A model generated the notes under the pieces. That model saw only the letters and a program-made list of their open reading frames with translations, was not told the origin of the DNA and ran no database searches. Of a stretch of DNA of 8,082 nt, positions 1-6,990 are shown piece after piece. Made by a program: the position numbers and the translations under genes. The stretch is from DASPKW01 sp038244055 (lineage in GTDB: Bacteria; Planctomycetota; Phycisphaerae; Tepidisphaerales; Tepidisphaeraceae), in NCBI GenBank assembly GCA_038244055.1, contig JBBRTW010000340.1:1-8082 (forward strand), in the 5' to 3' direction. Positions within the stretch are counted from its first letter, which is position 1; the number at the start of each line of letters is the position of its first letter.

Positions 1-32
1 GATAGGAGGATAAGGAGGGTGAGGCGCGGCAT
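1..32 (-). CDS. Start of an exported protein, truncated by the left window edge (tentative)
   Basis: On the minus strand an ATG at 32-30 opens a frame reading MPRLTLLILL before the window ends. That is a Met, one Arg and then a Leu/Ile-rich stretch, as expected for the n- and h-regions of a signal peptide, and it resembles the MPRTLILAAI start of the exported protein at 2222-3559. It lies 184 bases downstream of the stop of the 629-residue gene on the same strand. No good ribosome binding site is visible, and an overlapping ATG at 43-41 in another frame gives a non-hydrophobic peptide. Only ten codons are visible, so the function is unknown and even the gene call is tentative. Confidence 0.4.
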   Translation of the reverse strand, partial: MPRLTLLILL

Positions 33-163
33 GGGCGTATCATGGGTTCGGAGAGGAGGGCTTGCAAGGAGGGCGGAATAAAGTGCCCGTTGTAAATGGA
101 AGGGAGAATCGGAGAGTTGCAACTTGCGAGATTGGCGCAGGCTGGCGAATGGAAATCTCTTGA

Positions 164-185
164 GGGCAGACAAGAATGTCTACCC
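164..185 (-). terminator. Candidate hairpin after the 629-residue protein gene
   Basis: GGGC-AGACA-AGAA-TGTCT-ACCC can fold into five A/T-G/C pairs closed by a four-base loop, then one C/A mismatch, then three G-C pairs. It starts about 31 bases after the stop codon at 217-219 (minus-strand sense), the right place for a transcription terminator. No clear U-run follows on the minus strand, so it may only be an mRNA 3'-end stabiliser or a chance hairpin. Confidence 0.3.
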
Positions 186-216
186 CACCGAATATCTCAA
201 CAATATTAAATAGCAC

Positions 217-2106
217 TTACTTATTAACGATCTCGCGAATCGCCACGAGCTGCATCAGTGCGTTGCTCGGGTCGCGGGCGACATATTTTGATCCGGCATC
301 GCCGGCATCGGCGGCGAGGAAGGCGCGGATGGCATTCACGGGGAGGGCCGGGAGCAAATCGGCCGGGGCATCGCGGCCGGCAGTGACGACGCCGATCACT
401 TTCCCGGCCACCATCAGCGGCGAGCCGGCCAGGCGCGGATGGCGCGAGAGCTTGACGGTCCAAGGTGCGGCGGCGGTGGGTGCGCCGGCAATGCCGGGCA
501 GGGCTTCGGGGGCGGGGTTGAAGAGATTGACGGTGGGGAAGCAGAGGCAGGCAAGCTGGCCGGCCGGCGACGAATCGCCCAGGAGGAGGAACGGCAGCTT
601 TCGGCCGGGCGCGTTGATAATCTTGAGAAGCGCCAGATTGGTCTTGGGATCGGTGCGGACCACCTTGGCTTTGAGGGCCGCGCCATCGTTGGTTTGAAGC
701 TCGAAATCGACGGCGTTTTCCAGCGGCGCGGCGGCGGTGATGACCAGATCATCGGCCACCGCGAAGGCGGCCGCGTACTGCGTCAGGCGGACTTTCTCGA
801 CCTTGTCATTCTTGATCGCGACCACGGCCGGGGGCGGGGCGATGACGGCGGGCGCGGGCTTGGGCTTGTTCTCATCGGGATCCGACCCGGCGCGCTTGAT
901 GACCGGCGCGGTGGTTTCAGCCGCCTTGGCGACCGCCTGCTTGTACGCCGGATCGGCCATGGCGAGCGTGGTCGAACCAGCGCTGGGCGGCGTGACATCA
1001 TCGATCGCGACCGGCGTCAGCACGCGCGGGAAAACAGGCCGCACCACCTTCTCCATCGCATCATCGTATTCCTTGGCGAGCTTCTGGAATTCGGTGAGGT
1101 TGGTCGCCAGCACGCCGGCGGCGATATCCACTTCGATCTGCGAGGCGTTTCCTTTGGCGTATGCCGCCTGCTGGCGGCGGAGCTTGCGCTTGGCATCGAT
1201 GACCTTGTCCTCGGCCCTGTCGGTGCGATCGCCGACCTTGAAGGCGGCCTGCTCGTTGCGGCGCAAATCCGCCATCTTTTTGTCGACTTCGTTGGCCGGG
1301 AGCCATTCGACGCCCCAGCGCTTCTGCCCGGGATGAGCTGCTTCGACGGTCTTCTGATACTTGACGTACAGATCAGCGCCGTTGTTCCAGAGGATGTTGC
1401 GGCGAAGCGGTTCCTCGACGCTGAAAATGGCCGAACCCAGTGCATTGAGAATGGGCTCATCGGCATCGTTGGGGTGGGCCTCGATGTAGTCTTTGATGAA
1501 CTTGAGGGCGCGCAGCGGGTTGCCCAGGGCGATCTGGAGCATGGCGTTGTTCAAAACGAGGGCGCGGTCGGGCTTTCCGGCCGATGCGGCCATGGCCCGC
1601 TCCATGTAGGTCTGGGCGCGCGGAAAATCGCCGAGGTACATCAGGGAGAGAGCCATGCCATGAACGGCGCGAATGTTGCGCGGCTCAAGCGAGACGGCAT
1701 CGAGAAATGCATCGCGGGCGGCCTTGTAATCCTGTGCCAAAATCGCATCCTGCCCTTGCTTGAGGAGGGCATCGACGGATCGCGCATCGGCCGGTCGGGT
1801 GGATGCGCCCTGCGTCGTCGCGGGCTTGCTGGCGGGCGTCCCCGTGGCGGGCGTGCCCAGGGCAGGCGGCTTGGGGGCGGTCGGTGTGATGGCGTCGCCC
1901 TTGATCCACTGCGTCACTTCGTGCGTTTTGAGTTCGACGATCGCCCCGACCTTGGTTTTGATCGTGTAGCCACCGATGGTCTGTTCGACTTCGCCGCTGA
2001 TGCGCCGGCCATCGGTCGTCACCACGGTATCGGCGACAACCTGCAACGACGCGCTGGCCGATAACACCCCGGCCAGCACCCAGCAAATCACCCTGCGCTT
2101 TTCCAT
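217..2106 (-). CDS. Exported TPR protein with a degenerate trypsin-like (S1C-type) domain, probable pseudoprotease
   Basis: 629 residues. A signal peptide is visible at about 1-26 (MEKRR, hydrophobic core, VVA/DT), so the protein is exported. Residues 27-70 form a small beta-rich domain (TDGRRISGEVEQ, then YTIKTKVG). A Pro/Ala/Thr linker at 73-105 follows, then TPR-like helices at about 110-210 (AILAQDYKAARDAFLDAVSLEP; AVHGMALSLMYLGDFPRAQTYMERA). Residues 270-355 are highly charged and probably coiled coil, followed by a second Pro/Ala-rich linker at about 405-430. Residues 440-595 follow the trypsin-2/HtrA pattern (VITAAA, VVRTDPKTNLALLKI, LLLGDSSPAGQ, GSPLMVAGKVIGVV). The three catalytic positions are replaced: His by Ala460, Asp by Asn490, Ser by Ala560, so peptidase activity is not expected. 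A scaffold or peptide-binding role in the envelope is an inference. The ATG at 2106-2104 is preceded by GGAG at a rather long spacing of 10 bases. The gene lies 115 bases downstream of the 445-residue gene, with its own candidate promoter in the gap. Confidence 0.9.
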   Translation of the reverse strand: MEKRRVICWVLAGVLSASASLQVVADTVVTTDGRRISGEVEQTIGGYTIKTKVGAIVELKTHEVTQWIKGDAITPTAPKPPALGTPATGTPASKPATTQGASTRPADARSVDALLKQGQDAILAQDYKAARDAFLDAVSLEPRNIRAVHGMALSLMYLGDFPRAQTYMERAMAASAGKPDRALVLNNAMLQIALGNPLRALKFIKDYIEAHPNDADEPILNALGSAIFSVEEPLRRNILWNNGADLYVKYQKTVEAAHPGQKRWGVEWLPANEVDKKMADLRRNEQAAFKVGDRTDRAEDKVIDAKRKLRRQQAAYAKGNASQIEVDIAAGVLATNLTEFQKLAKEYDDAMEKVVRPVFPRVLTPVAIDDVTPPSAGSTTLAMADPAYKQAVAKAAETTAPVIKRAGSDPDENKPKPAPAVIAPPPAVVAIKNDKVEKVRLTQYAAAFAVADDLVITAAAPLENAVDFELQTNDGAALKAKVVRTDPKTNLALLKIINAPGRKLPFLLLGDSSPAGQLACLCFPTVNLFNPAPEALPGIAGAPTAAAPWTVKLSRHPRLAGSPLMVAGKVIGVVTAGRDAPADLLPALPVNAIRAFLAADAGDAGSKYVARDPSNALMQLVAIREIVNK

Positions 2107-2155
2107 AGTTCAACGGCTCCGTAAACGCTGCGAGACCCTTTTCGGTCGGCCGGAC

Positions 2156-2164
2156 AGTATATCA
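2156..2164 (-). promoter_or_regulatory. Extended -10 promoter element for the TPR/pseudoprotease gene
   Basis: On the minus strand the sequence reads TGATATACT, that is a TGn extension followed by TATACT (five of six matches to the sigma-70-type TATAAT). It lies 50-58 bases before the ATG at 2106, predicting a leader of about 40 bases. No good -35 hexamer is seen 17 bases upstream (TTCGTC), which is tolerable for an extended -10 promoter. It suggests the downstream gene can be transcribed independently of the 445-residue gene. Confidence 0.45.
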
Positions 2165-2221
2165 GGACGCCAGTCGGCGACGAATGTTCCTAACAGGGGC
2201 CTATCCACAATCGAAGATCGG

Positions 2222-3559
2222 CTAACGCCGCAGCCCAATCGAGCGGATGCGCATCGAGTCGCCGGCGGTTCCGCCCATGCCGGGGTCGATCCGCAGGGAG
2301 GTTATCACACCGTTGTACTCCTTCGAACCGGCCAGGTTGATCTCGTAGGTGTGGAAACGGTCATCCGAAATCAGGTCGAAGGGGACACTTTTGTCTGAAG
2401 AGAGTTTGAGGCTGTCGTGGCGGCCCCAGAAGACGCGCGCGCCTTTGTCAGCCACGTTGCAGGCCGCCTCGATATACAGGGTGGGAGCATCCTGAGCCTT
2501 CCAGAACGCAAGCGGGCTGACGAGCATGGGATGTTTCTGGTCCAGCAGGATGCGAAGCTCACCCTTGATCGGCCAGCCCGCATCGGAGGCATTGGCGTAA
2601 TGCCAGTGCTGGCGATCGGCTTCAAATTTCCACACCGGCGGGCCGGGGCGGGGGGCGCGATCGTAAACGTAGCGGCGGATCTGATCGAGCTTGCCGACGA
2701 TCAGCGTATACCCGTAGGTGTAGTCGATATTGTGGTCGATGATTTCGTTCTGCACCGGGGCGATGTAGCCGGTGGGATTATCTTTGGGCCCGCCCTTGCC
2801 GGGCTTGCCCGCGAAGCCGCCATCGTGACGGCAGGTGGCGCGGGTATAAACACCCAGGCCAAAATCGTTGTCATCGACCAAAGCCGACCAGTTTTCGGTT
2901 GCCTGCCAGTTGGACCAGGGCATCTTGGCAGGCTGCTGAACCAGGGCATCGCTCTCGAAAGGCTTGTCGCCGGTATAGGTCATCAAACGCCACCAGGGGC
3001 CGTTGGTGTAGATGGCCGGGAGTTCCTGGCCGCGGCCGCGGTATTGGGTTTTGTCGGACCGGGCGTTGAGAAGCCGGCCGCGAATCTCGGCGGTGTTGTC
3101 CTTGAGCTCGATCCAGCATTCGAAGGTGCATTCGCCCGGCTCGTTTTCGAGCGGCCATTGCATGGGGATGCACTTGACGTGGATTGCCTTTCCATCGTTG
3201 GTATGTTCCACCACTTTTGAGCGATATCCGCCGCAATCGCCCGATTGGATCGGATTCCACCCCAATCCGGCCCACTCCTTATGGGGTTTTTTGCCGGCCG
3301 GCTCGAACGGGATCGGCCCGGAGTAGTGCGACATCTGAATCTGCCGCCCCCAATCGTGGGAATTGATCATGTTGAGATCGGATTTGGAGGGGGAGAGGTA
3401 GGTGATGGCCCCGCCGAGATCGAGGTTGATGCCGATCTTGATCGTGCCATTGTCCAGCCAGGAAATCTTCTCGGGCCGGTCGAGCGCGGGGGCTTTGTTT
3501 TCGGCGGCGGCGGATAAACCCAGAACAGCAATGGCGGCCAGAATGAGGGTGCGGGGCAT
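2222..3559 (-). CDS. Exported two-domain protein of unknown function, probable envelope carbohydrate-related protein
   Basis: 445 residues. The signal peptide is about residues 1-19 (MPR, Leu/Ala/Ile core, SAAA/EN). A large N-terminal domain (about 33-300) contains IKIGINLDLGGAITYLS, DWGRQIQMSHYSGP, LGWNPIQSGDCGG and ELPAIYTNGPWWRLMTYTGD, rich in aromatic residues and alternating beta strands. A second domain (about 308-445) reads as a beta sandwich: it opens with WKFEADRQHWHY, passes through HPMLVSPLAFWKAQDAPTLYIEA and VFWGRHDSLKLSSDKSVPF, and ends with FHTYEINL and GVITSLRIDPGM. That second pattern is common in secreted planctomycetal proteins and looks like a carbohydrate-binding-type jelly roll. 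I do not recognise a named family for the first domain, and no catalytic pair can be assigned. The gene is divergent from the GH113-like hydrolase, which fits a role in polysaccharide handling (inference). No Shine-Dalgarno sequence precedes the ATG. Confidence 0.85.
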   Translation of the reverse strand: MPRTLILAAIAVLGLSAAAENKAPALDRPEKISWLDNGTIKIGINLDLGGAITYLSPSKSDLNMINSHDWGRQIQMSHYSGPIPFEPAGKKPHKEWAGLGWNPIQSGDCGGYRSKVVEHTNDGKAIHVKCIPMQWPLENEPGECTFECWIELKDNTAEIRGRLLNARSDKTQYRGRGQELPAIYTNGPWWRLMTYTGDKPFESDALVQQPAKMPWSNWQATENWSALVDDNDFGLGVYTRATCRHDGGFAGKPGKGGPKDNPTGYIAPVQNEIIDHNIDYTYGYTLIVGKLDQIRRYVYDRAPRPGPPVWKFEADRQHWHYANASDAGWPIKGELRILLDQKHPMLVSPLAFWKAQDAPTLYIEAACNVADKGARVFWGRHDSLKLSSDKSVPFDLISDDRFHTYEINLAGSKEYNGVITSLRIDPGMGGTAGDSMRIRSIGLRR

Positions 3560-3565
3560 TTTCGA

Positions 3566-3593
3566 ATCGTAGAGGGTCTGTTGGATGATTCAA
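3566..3593 (-). promoter_or_regulatory. Candidate promoter of the 445-residue protein gene, predicting a leaderless transcript
   Basis: In minus-strand sense, TTGAAT (3593-3588, four of six matches to TTGACA) is followed after 16 bases by TACGAT (3571-3566, four of six matches to TATAAT). The -10 ends six bases before the ATG at 3559, so transcription would begin at or next to the start codon. This agrees with the absence of a ribosome binding site there. The hexamers are only moderately good. Confidence 0.35.
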
Positions 3594-3609
3594 GGATGGG
3601 CCTTATCAT
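3581..3609 (+). promoter_or_regulatory. Candidate promoter of the GH113-like hydrolase gene
   Basis: TTGGAT at 3581-3586 (three of six matches to the -35 consensus), a 17-base spacer, then TATCAT at 3604-3609 (five of six matches to the -10 consensus). The predicted start of transcription is near 3616, about 20 bases before the ATG at 3638, leaving just enough room for the AAGGA ribosome binding site. The -35 box abuts the -35 box of the divergent minus-strand promoter, so the two may compete or share a regulator. Confidence 0.45.
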
Positions 3610-3622
3610 GGCCGCACTGAAT

Positions 3623-3627
3623 AAGGA
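3623..3627 (+). promoter_or_regulatory. Ribosome binding site that fixes the hydrolase start
   Basis: AAGGA lies 10 bases before the ATG at 3638. It supports that ATG over the longer in-frame TTG at 3581 and the ATGs at 3596 and 3608, none of which has a comparable site and all of which would put charged residues ahead of the signal sequence. Confidence 0.55.
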
Positions 3628-3637
3628 ACCGCGCCCC

Positions 3638-4744
3638 ATGCGAAGTGGATTGATCATCGCCGCCGCCGCCGTGTATCTGGCCGTTCTCGGCTGCGTTCTC
3701 TTTCCAAACTCATCGGATGGGAAAAGCCCGCTGTCAACCGAGGCCCGGCCATTTCGCGATGCGGTAAGCGGCGTTCCCCTGACCGGCCTCCCCTACCGCG
3801 GCGTGGCGATGCAGCTTCAGCGCGTCGACTGGATCGATGAATACAAAAAGTCGATCGATGAAATCGCCAACCTCGGCGCGGATACGGTCATGTTCGTTCT
3901 CGATGCCCGCCAGGAAAATGGCTCCTCCAGCCGCGTTTACATCGACCTGCGCATGACCCCGTCGGTCGCCCAGACTCATGAGCTCATCAAGCACGCCAAG
4001 GCGAAGAAGCTGCGCGTGATCCTGATGCCGATCGTCCTCCTCGATCTCCCGCAGGGCAACGAATGGCGCGGGACGATCAAGCCGCTGGATTGGGAGGAGT
4101 GGTTCAATTCCTACCGCGACATGATCACCCATTTCGCGTGGGTGGCCCAGGGTGAGGACCCCACCGCGCCGCCGCTGGTGGATATTCTGGTGGTCGGCTC
4201 CGAACTGGTCAGCACTCAGGACAAAGTCCCCGAATGGACCAAGACCATCGCCGCCGTCCGCAAGCTCTACAAAGGCCACCTCACCTATTCATCCAACTGG
4301 GACAACTACACGCACGTGCCCTTCTGGAATCAGCTCGACCTGATCGGCATGAACAGTTACTGGAAGTTGGGCAACAATAAGAGCGCCTCGGTGCAGGAGA
4401 TCATGGGCAACTGGAAGGCGATCCAGAAAGATGTGCTGGCATTCACGCAGAAGCAGGGTAAGCCGCTGATGTTCACTGAGGTCGGCTGGTGCAGCCTCGA
4501 AAATGCCGCCAGCGAGCCTTGGGATTACACGCGCGAAGAGCTCAACGTCGATCTCGATCTACAGAAACGCCTGTACGAAGGCTTCTTCAGATCCTGGTAC
4601 GGCAACACGGGGCTTGGCGGGTTCATGATCTGGAACTGGGAGCCGGGCGATGGCGGCCCCAACGACAAGAAGTACACGCCCGAGAATAAGCCGGCCGAGA
4701 AAGTGATACGGGAATGGCTGGCCAAACCCTGGGAAGGGAAGTAG
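3638..4744 (+). CDS. GH113-like TIM-barrel glycoside hydrolase, exported, possible lipoprotein
   Basis: 368 residues from the chosen ATG. The N-terminus MRSG followed by an Ala/Ile/Leu core ends in VLGC (Cys19), a slightly non-standard lipobox, so the protein is a lipoprotein or membrane-anchored. Residues 52-360 form one TIM-barrel domain of the GH113/GTA-like type (family known for beta-mannanase). Successive beta-strand motifs are visible: GADTVMFVLDARQENGSSS (80-98), LRVILMPIVLL (125-135), EWRGTIKP (142-149), DILVVGSELVST (182-193), YSSNWDNYTHVPFW (217-230), LDLIGMNSYWKL (233-244), PLMFTEVGWCS (276-286) and GGFMIWNWEPG (327-337). Glu189 in VGSEL fits the acid/base and Glu281 in TEVGW the nucleophile; both are present, so activity is expected. 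The substrate cannot be told from sequence; mannan-type polysaccharide is the family precedent. The gene is divergent from the 445-residue exported protein and followed by a hairpin. Confidence 0.88.
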   Translation: MRSGLIIAAAAVYLAVLGCVLFPNSSDGKSPLSTEARPFRDAVSGVPLTGLPYRGVAMQLQRVDWIDEYKKSIDEIANLGADTVMFVLDARQENGSSSRVYIDLRMTPSVAQTHELIKHAKAKKLRVILMPIVLLDLPQGNEWRGTIKPLDWEEWFNSYRDMITHFAWVAQGEDPTAPPLVDILVVGSELVSTQDKVPEWTKTIAAVRKLYKGHLTYSSNWDNYTHVPFWNQLDLIGMNSYWKLGNNKSASVQEIMGNWKAIQKDVLAFTQKQGKPLMFTEVGWCSLENAASEPWDYTREELNVDLDLQKRLYEGFFRSWYGNTGLGGFMIWNWEPGDGGPNDKKYTPENKPAEKVIREWLAKPWEGK

Positions 4745-4758
4745 AGCGGACCGTGTGG

Positions 4759-4783
4759 GAATCAACACAGCCGCGTGTGATTC
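4759..4783 (+). terminator. Imperfect hairpin downstream of the hydrolase gene
   Basis: GAATC and ACAC pair with GTGT and GATTC, nine base pairs with one bulged A (4764) and a six-base loop AGCCGC. It begins 15 bases after the TAG stop at 4742-4744. The following bases (TATCGAATAAAGG) contain no U-run, so it is a weak intrinsic terminator at best. It separates the hydrolase from the receptor gene that starts at 4853. Confidence 0.4.
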
Positions 4784-4852
4784 TATCGAATAAAGGATCA
4801 ATACCATCCTGCGCGAGTGAACCGCTTATGACGTTGTGACGATCTGACCGAC

Positions 4853-6934
4853 ATGGCCAGACCACATACGGCGAAAATCGTCCGTCCTCCTCGCTGTTGG
4901 CGCACGCATGGTGGCGCGATTATCGGACGGATTCGCGCGCGGGCCGCCTTGCCGGCGCTTTTCGCCGCGCTTTTCGCCATCCATGCCGGCACTGCCTATG
5001 CAGCCAAGCCGGCCACAGCGCCGTCGCCCGAGGCGGCCGACCCATTCGCCGAGCCTTCTGTCGAAGCGCCCGAATTGATGCTCTTCAAAGAGATTCCGGT
5101 GGTCGTGGCCGCGGGCAAGCGCGAGCAGACCGAAAGCCAGGCCGCCGCCTCCGTCAGCGTCGTCAGCGCCGATCAAATCGACAAGATGGGTTATCGCTCG
5201 TTGGCGGATGTGCTGCGCGGGCAGCGCAGCTTCTATCTGCATTCCGACGGCCTGAATTCCTTCGCCGGCGTGCGCGGGTTTCTGCGGCCCGGGGAATGGA
5301 ACGCGCGAATCCTGGTGCTCGTCGATGGTCGGCCGACGCGAGAACCGGTGTACGCCCAGACCCATCTCGACCAGGATTTCGTCGTTCCGATGGAAGCAAT
5401 CAAGCGCGTCGAAGTGGTGCGCGGGCCGGGATCGGCGCTCTACGGGAGCAACGCGGTATTTGCGGTGATCAATGTGGTCACGAAAGATGGCGCGGACGTC
5501 AACGGCGGGCAGATCAAGGTCAAGGGCGGCAATAAGGAGTCGGGCGCGGCCTCGGGAATGTACGGCACGAACATCGCCGGCTGGGATGTGATCGGCGCGG
5601 CCAGCGGGTTCACCACGGCCGGGGATAAGAACATCCAGTACGACAAGGTTCACGATGCGGCGCGGAATTTCGGGCACATCGTGGACTTCGATCATGAAGA
5701 CGCCTACAGCGCGTTCGCCAAAGCGCGCAAAGGGGATTTCACGATCGAACTGGATCTGGAGCGGCGGAAAAAGGACAACCGCTCGGCGACGTATCTCGCA
5801 TCGTGGTTCGATCCGGGAAGAATGCTGGAAGACCGCGCCAATCTCACCCTCAAGTACGACCACCGGGTGAATGAAGGCCAGAGCCTGCATGCCATGGCCT
5901 ACGTCGGGTACTACAATTACGACCAGAAATACCGGATCGATGATGCAGGAGCGGGCCAGCCGTTTCACTATCGAACGCAGGCCGAGTCAGAATGGGTGGG
6001 CGCTGAAATCCACTATGACTGGCAGATCGACAAGACATTTCACCTGACCGTCGGCGCTGATGGCACCCAGAGTCTCAATACCCGCCAGCACGACTCGACG
6101 ACCGTGGACGGCAATGTGCTGGATGTGGATCCCTCCTTCAATTCATGGGGCATCTTCGCTGAAGGCGAGTGGAAGGTAGCGCCGTGGCTGACCCTGACGG
6201 CCGGGCTTCGGCTGGACCATGTGCAGCGCATCGATCTCCAGGTGAACCCGCGGGCGGCCGCGATCATCACTCCGACCAAAGAGGATACGATCAAGCTGAT
6301 GTACGGGCGGGCATTCCGAGCGCCCAACCTCTATGAATTGTTCTATGCCTCGCCCGGCGCCAACACGCCCAACCCGGGGCTGAACCCGGAAATCTGCGAC
6401 ACTTGGGAAATCGCCTGGGAGCGGCAGTTCAAGGGAGGCTGGCGGACTTCGGTCAACTATTACTACTGGCGATTCACCAAATCGATCGAAAGCACGGCGC
6501 TGGCGGATGATTCGTTCCAGTATCAGAACGGCGGCAATCTTTACGCCAATGGCGTGGAACTCGAGCTTCAAAAGCAATGGGAGGATGGAACGCTTTTCCG
6601 CATCTATGGAACCTATGGCCGGGCAACCCACAGCGGCGGCGGCCACCTCTCCCACTCGCCCGACTGGATCGCCGGCACTTCGATCGCATTTCCGATTTTC
6701 AACAAGAAGACGTTCCTGGCGATTGAGCCGCAGGTGGTGGGGCCAATGCGATCGGATGACATCGAGCCGACCGATGCCACGTTCATCACCAATATCATCC
6801 TCACTTCGCGCGAGATCGCACCGGGCATGGACCTGCAACTGGGGGCGTATAACCTGTTTTCCCACTCCGCCCGAATGCCGCGAAACGATGCTTCCACAGC
6901 CAGGACACGCTGCGATATCCCGAACCTCAGTTGA
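4853..6934 (+). CDS. TonB-dependent outer-membrane receptor, C-terminus altered by a frameshift
   Basis: Outer-membrane gated channel/receptor driven by TonB-ExbBD; the ligand is unknown. As read, 693 residues. A long basic n-region (1-30) precedes a hydrophobic segment ending TAYA/AK (about residue 50). After an acidic Pro-rich spacer, FKEIPVVVAAGKREQ (78-92) holds a TonB-box-like segment. The plug domain follows (about 95-215): ASVSVVSADQIDKMGYRSLADVL, RILVLVDGRP, then VEVVRGPGSALYGSNAVFAVINVVTK (187-211), the family signature. From 220 on, alternating aromatic beta strands form the barrel, with the typical YGRAFRAPNLYELFY (484-498) and LGAYNLFSHSARMPR (663-677). The last 13 residues after Ala680 are out of register: the -1 frame from 6892 continues with QDTLRYPEPQLMLSLTYRF and stops at 6958-6960, giving the expected terminal aromatic residue. 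The intact protein would be 702 residues. No strong ribosome binding site precedes 4853. The receptor lies upstream of a binding protein and a sensor-like gene, which suggests ligand sensing. Confidence 0.93.
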   Translation: MARPHTAKIVRPPRCWRTHGGAIIGRIRARAALPALFAALFAIHAGTAYAAKPATAPSPEAADPFAEPSVEAPELMLFKEIPVVVAAGKREQTESQAAASVSVVSADQIDKMGYRSLADVLRGQRSFYLHSDGLNSFAGVRGFLRPGEWNARILVLVDGRPTREPVYAQTHLDQDFVVPMEAIKRVEVVRGPGSALYGSNAVFAVINVVTKDGADVNGGQIKVKGGNKESGAASGMYGTNIAGWDVIGAASGFTTAGDKNIQYDKVHDAARNFGHIVDFDHEDAYSAFAKARKGDFTIELDLERRKKDNRSATYLASWFDPGRMLEDRANLTLKYDHRVNEGQSLHAMAYVGYYNYDQKYRIDDAGAGQPFHYRTQAESEWVGAEIHYDWQIDKTFHLTVGADGTQSLNTRQHDSTTVDGNVLDVDPSFNSWGIFAEGEWKVAPWLTLTAGLRLDHVQRIDLQVNPRAAAIITPTKEDTIKLMYGRAFRAPNLYELFYASPGANTPNPGLNPEICDTWEIAWERQFKGGWRTSVNYYYWRFTKSIESTALADDSFQYQNGGNLYANGVELELQKQWEDGTLFRIYGTYGRATHSGGGHLSHSPDWIAGTSIAFPIFNKKTFLAIEPQVVGPMRSDDIEPTDATFITNIILTSREIAPGMDLQLGAYNLFSHSARMPRNDASTARTRCDIPNLS

Positions 6935-6960
6935 TGCTGAGTTTGACCTATCGGTTCTGA
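6887..6960 (+). other. Frameshift point and out-of-frame 3' end of the receptor gene
   Basis: The main frame reads Asn-Asp-Ala (6884-6892), then Ser-Thr-Ala-Arg and a stop at 6932-6934. Reading in the -1 frame from 6892 gives Phe-His-Ser-Gln-Asp and continues to Leu-Thr-Tyr-Arg-Phe followed by TGA at 6958-6960. One inserted base in GCTTCC (for example a third T) restores a 702-residue receptor with the strand ending in the canonical C-terminal Phe. No in-frame slippery heptamer (X XXY YYZ) is present around the site, so programmed frameshifting is unlikely; a one-base deletion or a sequencing/assembly error fits better. Confidence 0.88.
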
Positions 6961-6990
6961 TCGCCGTCCTTCGAACCAGCCTCCCAACCC

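Noticed and set aside
439..735. Toxin-antitoxin, phage or defence system
   Set aside because: Small frames here and elsewhere are Arg/Pro/Ser-rich shadows of the long genes, and no gene in the window has nuclease, NTPase or phage-like motifs.
439..2064. A 541-codon open frame on the plus strand
   Set aside because: It lies wholly opposite the 629-residue gene, is low-complexity (Gly/Arg/Asp-rich), and has no recognisable motif. It is explained by G+C-rich codon bias on the other strand.
3581..3637. Longer hydrolase start at TTG 3581 (or ATG 3596/3608)
   Set aside because: The TTG is inside the candidate promoter -35 box. ATG 3638 has AAGGA at a good distance and starts a standard signal sequence.
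6880..6900. Programmed -1 ribosomal frameshifting at the receptor end
   Set aside because: No X XXY YYZ heptamer occurs in the zero frame, and no obvious strong downstream stem is seen. Mutation or sequence error is simpler.
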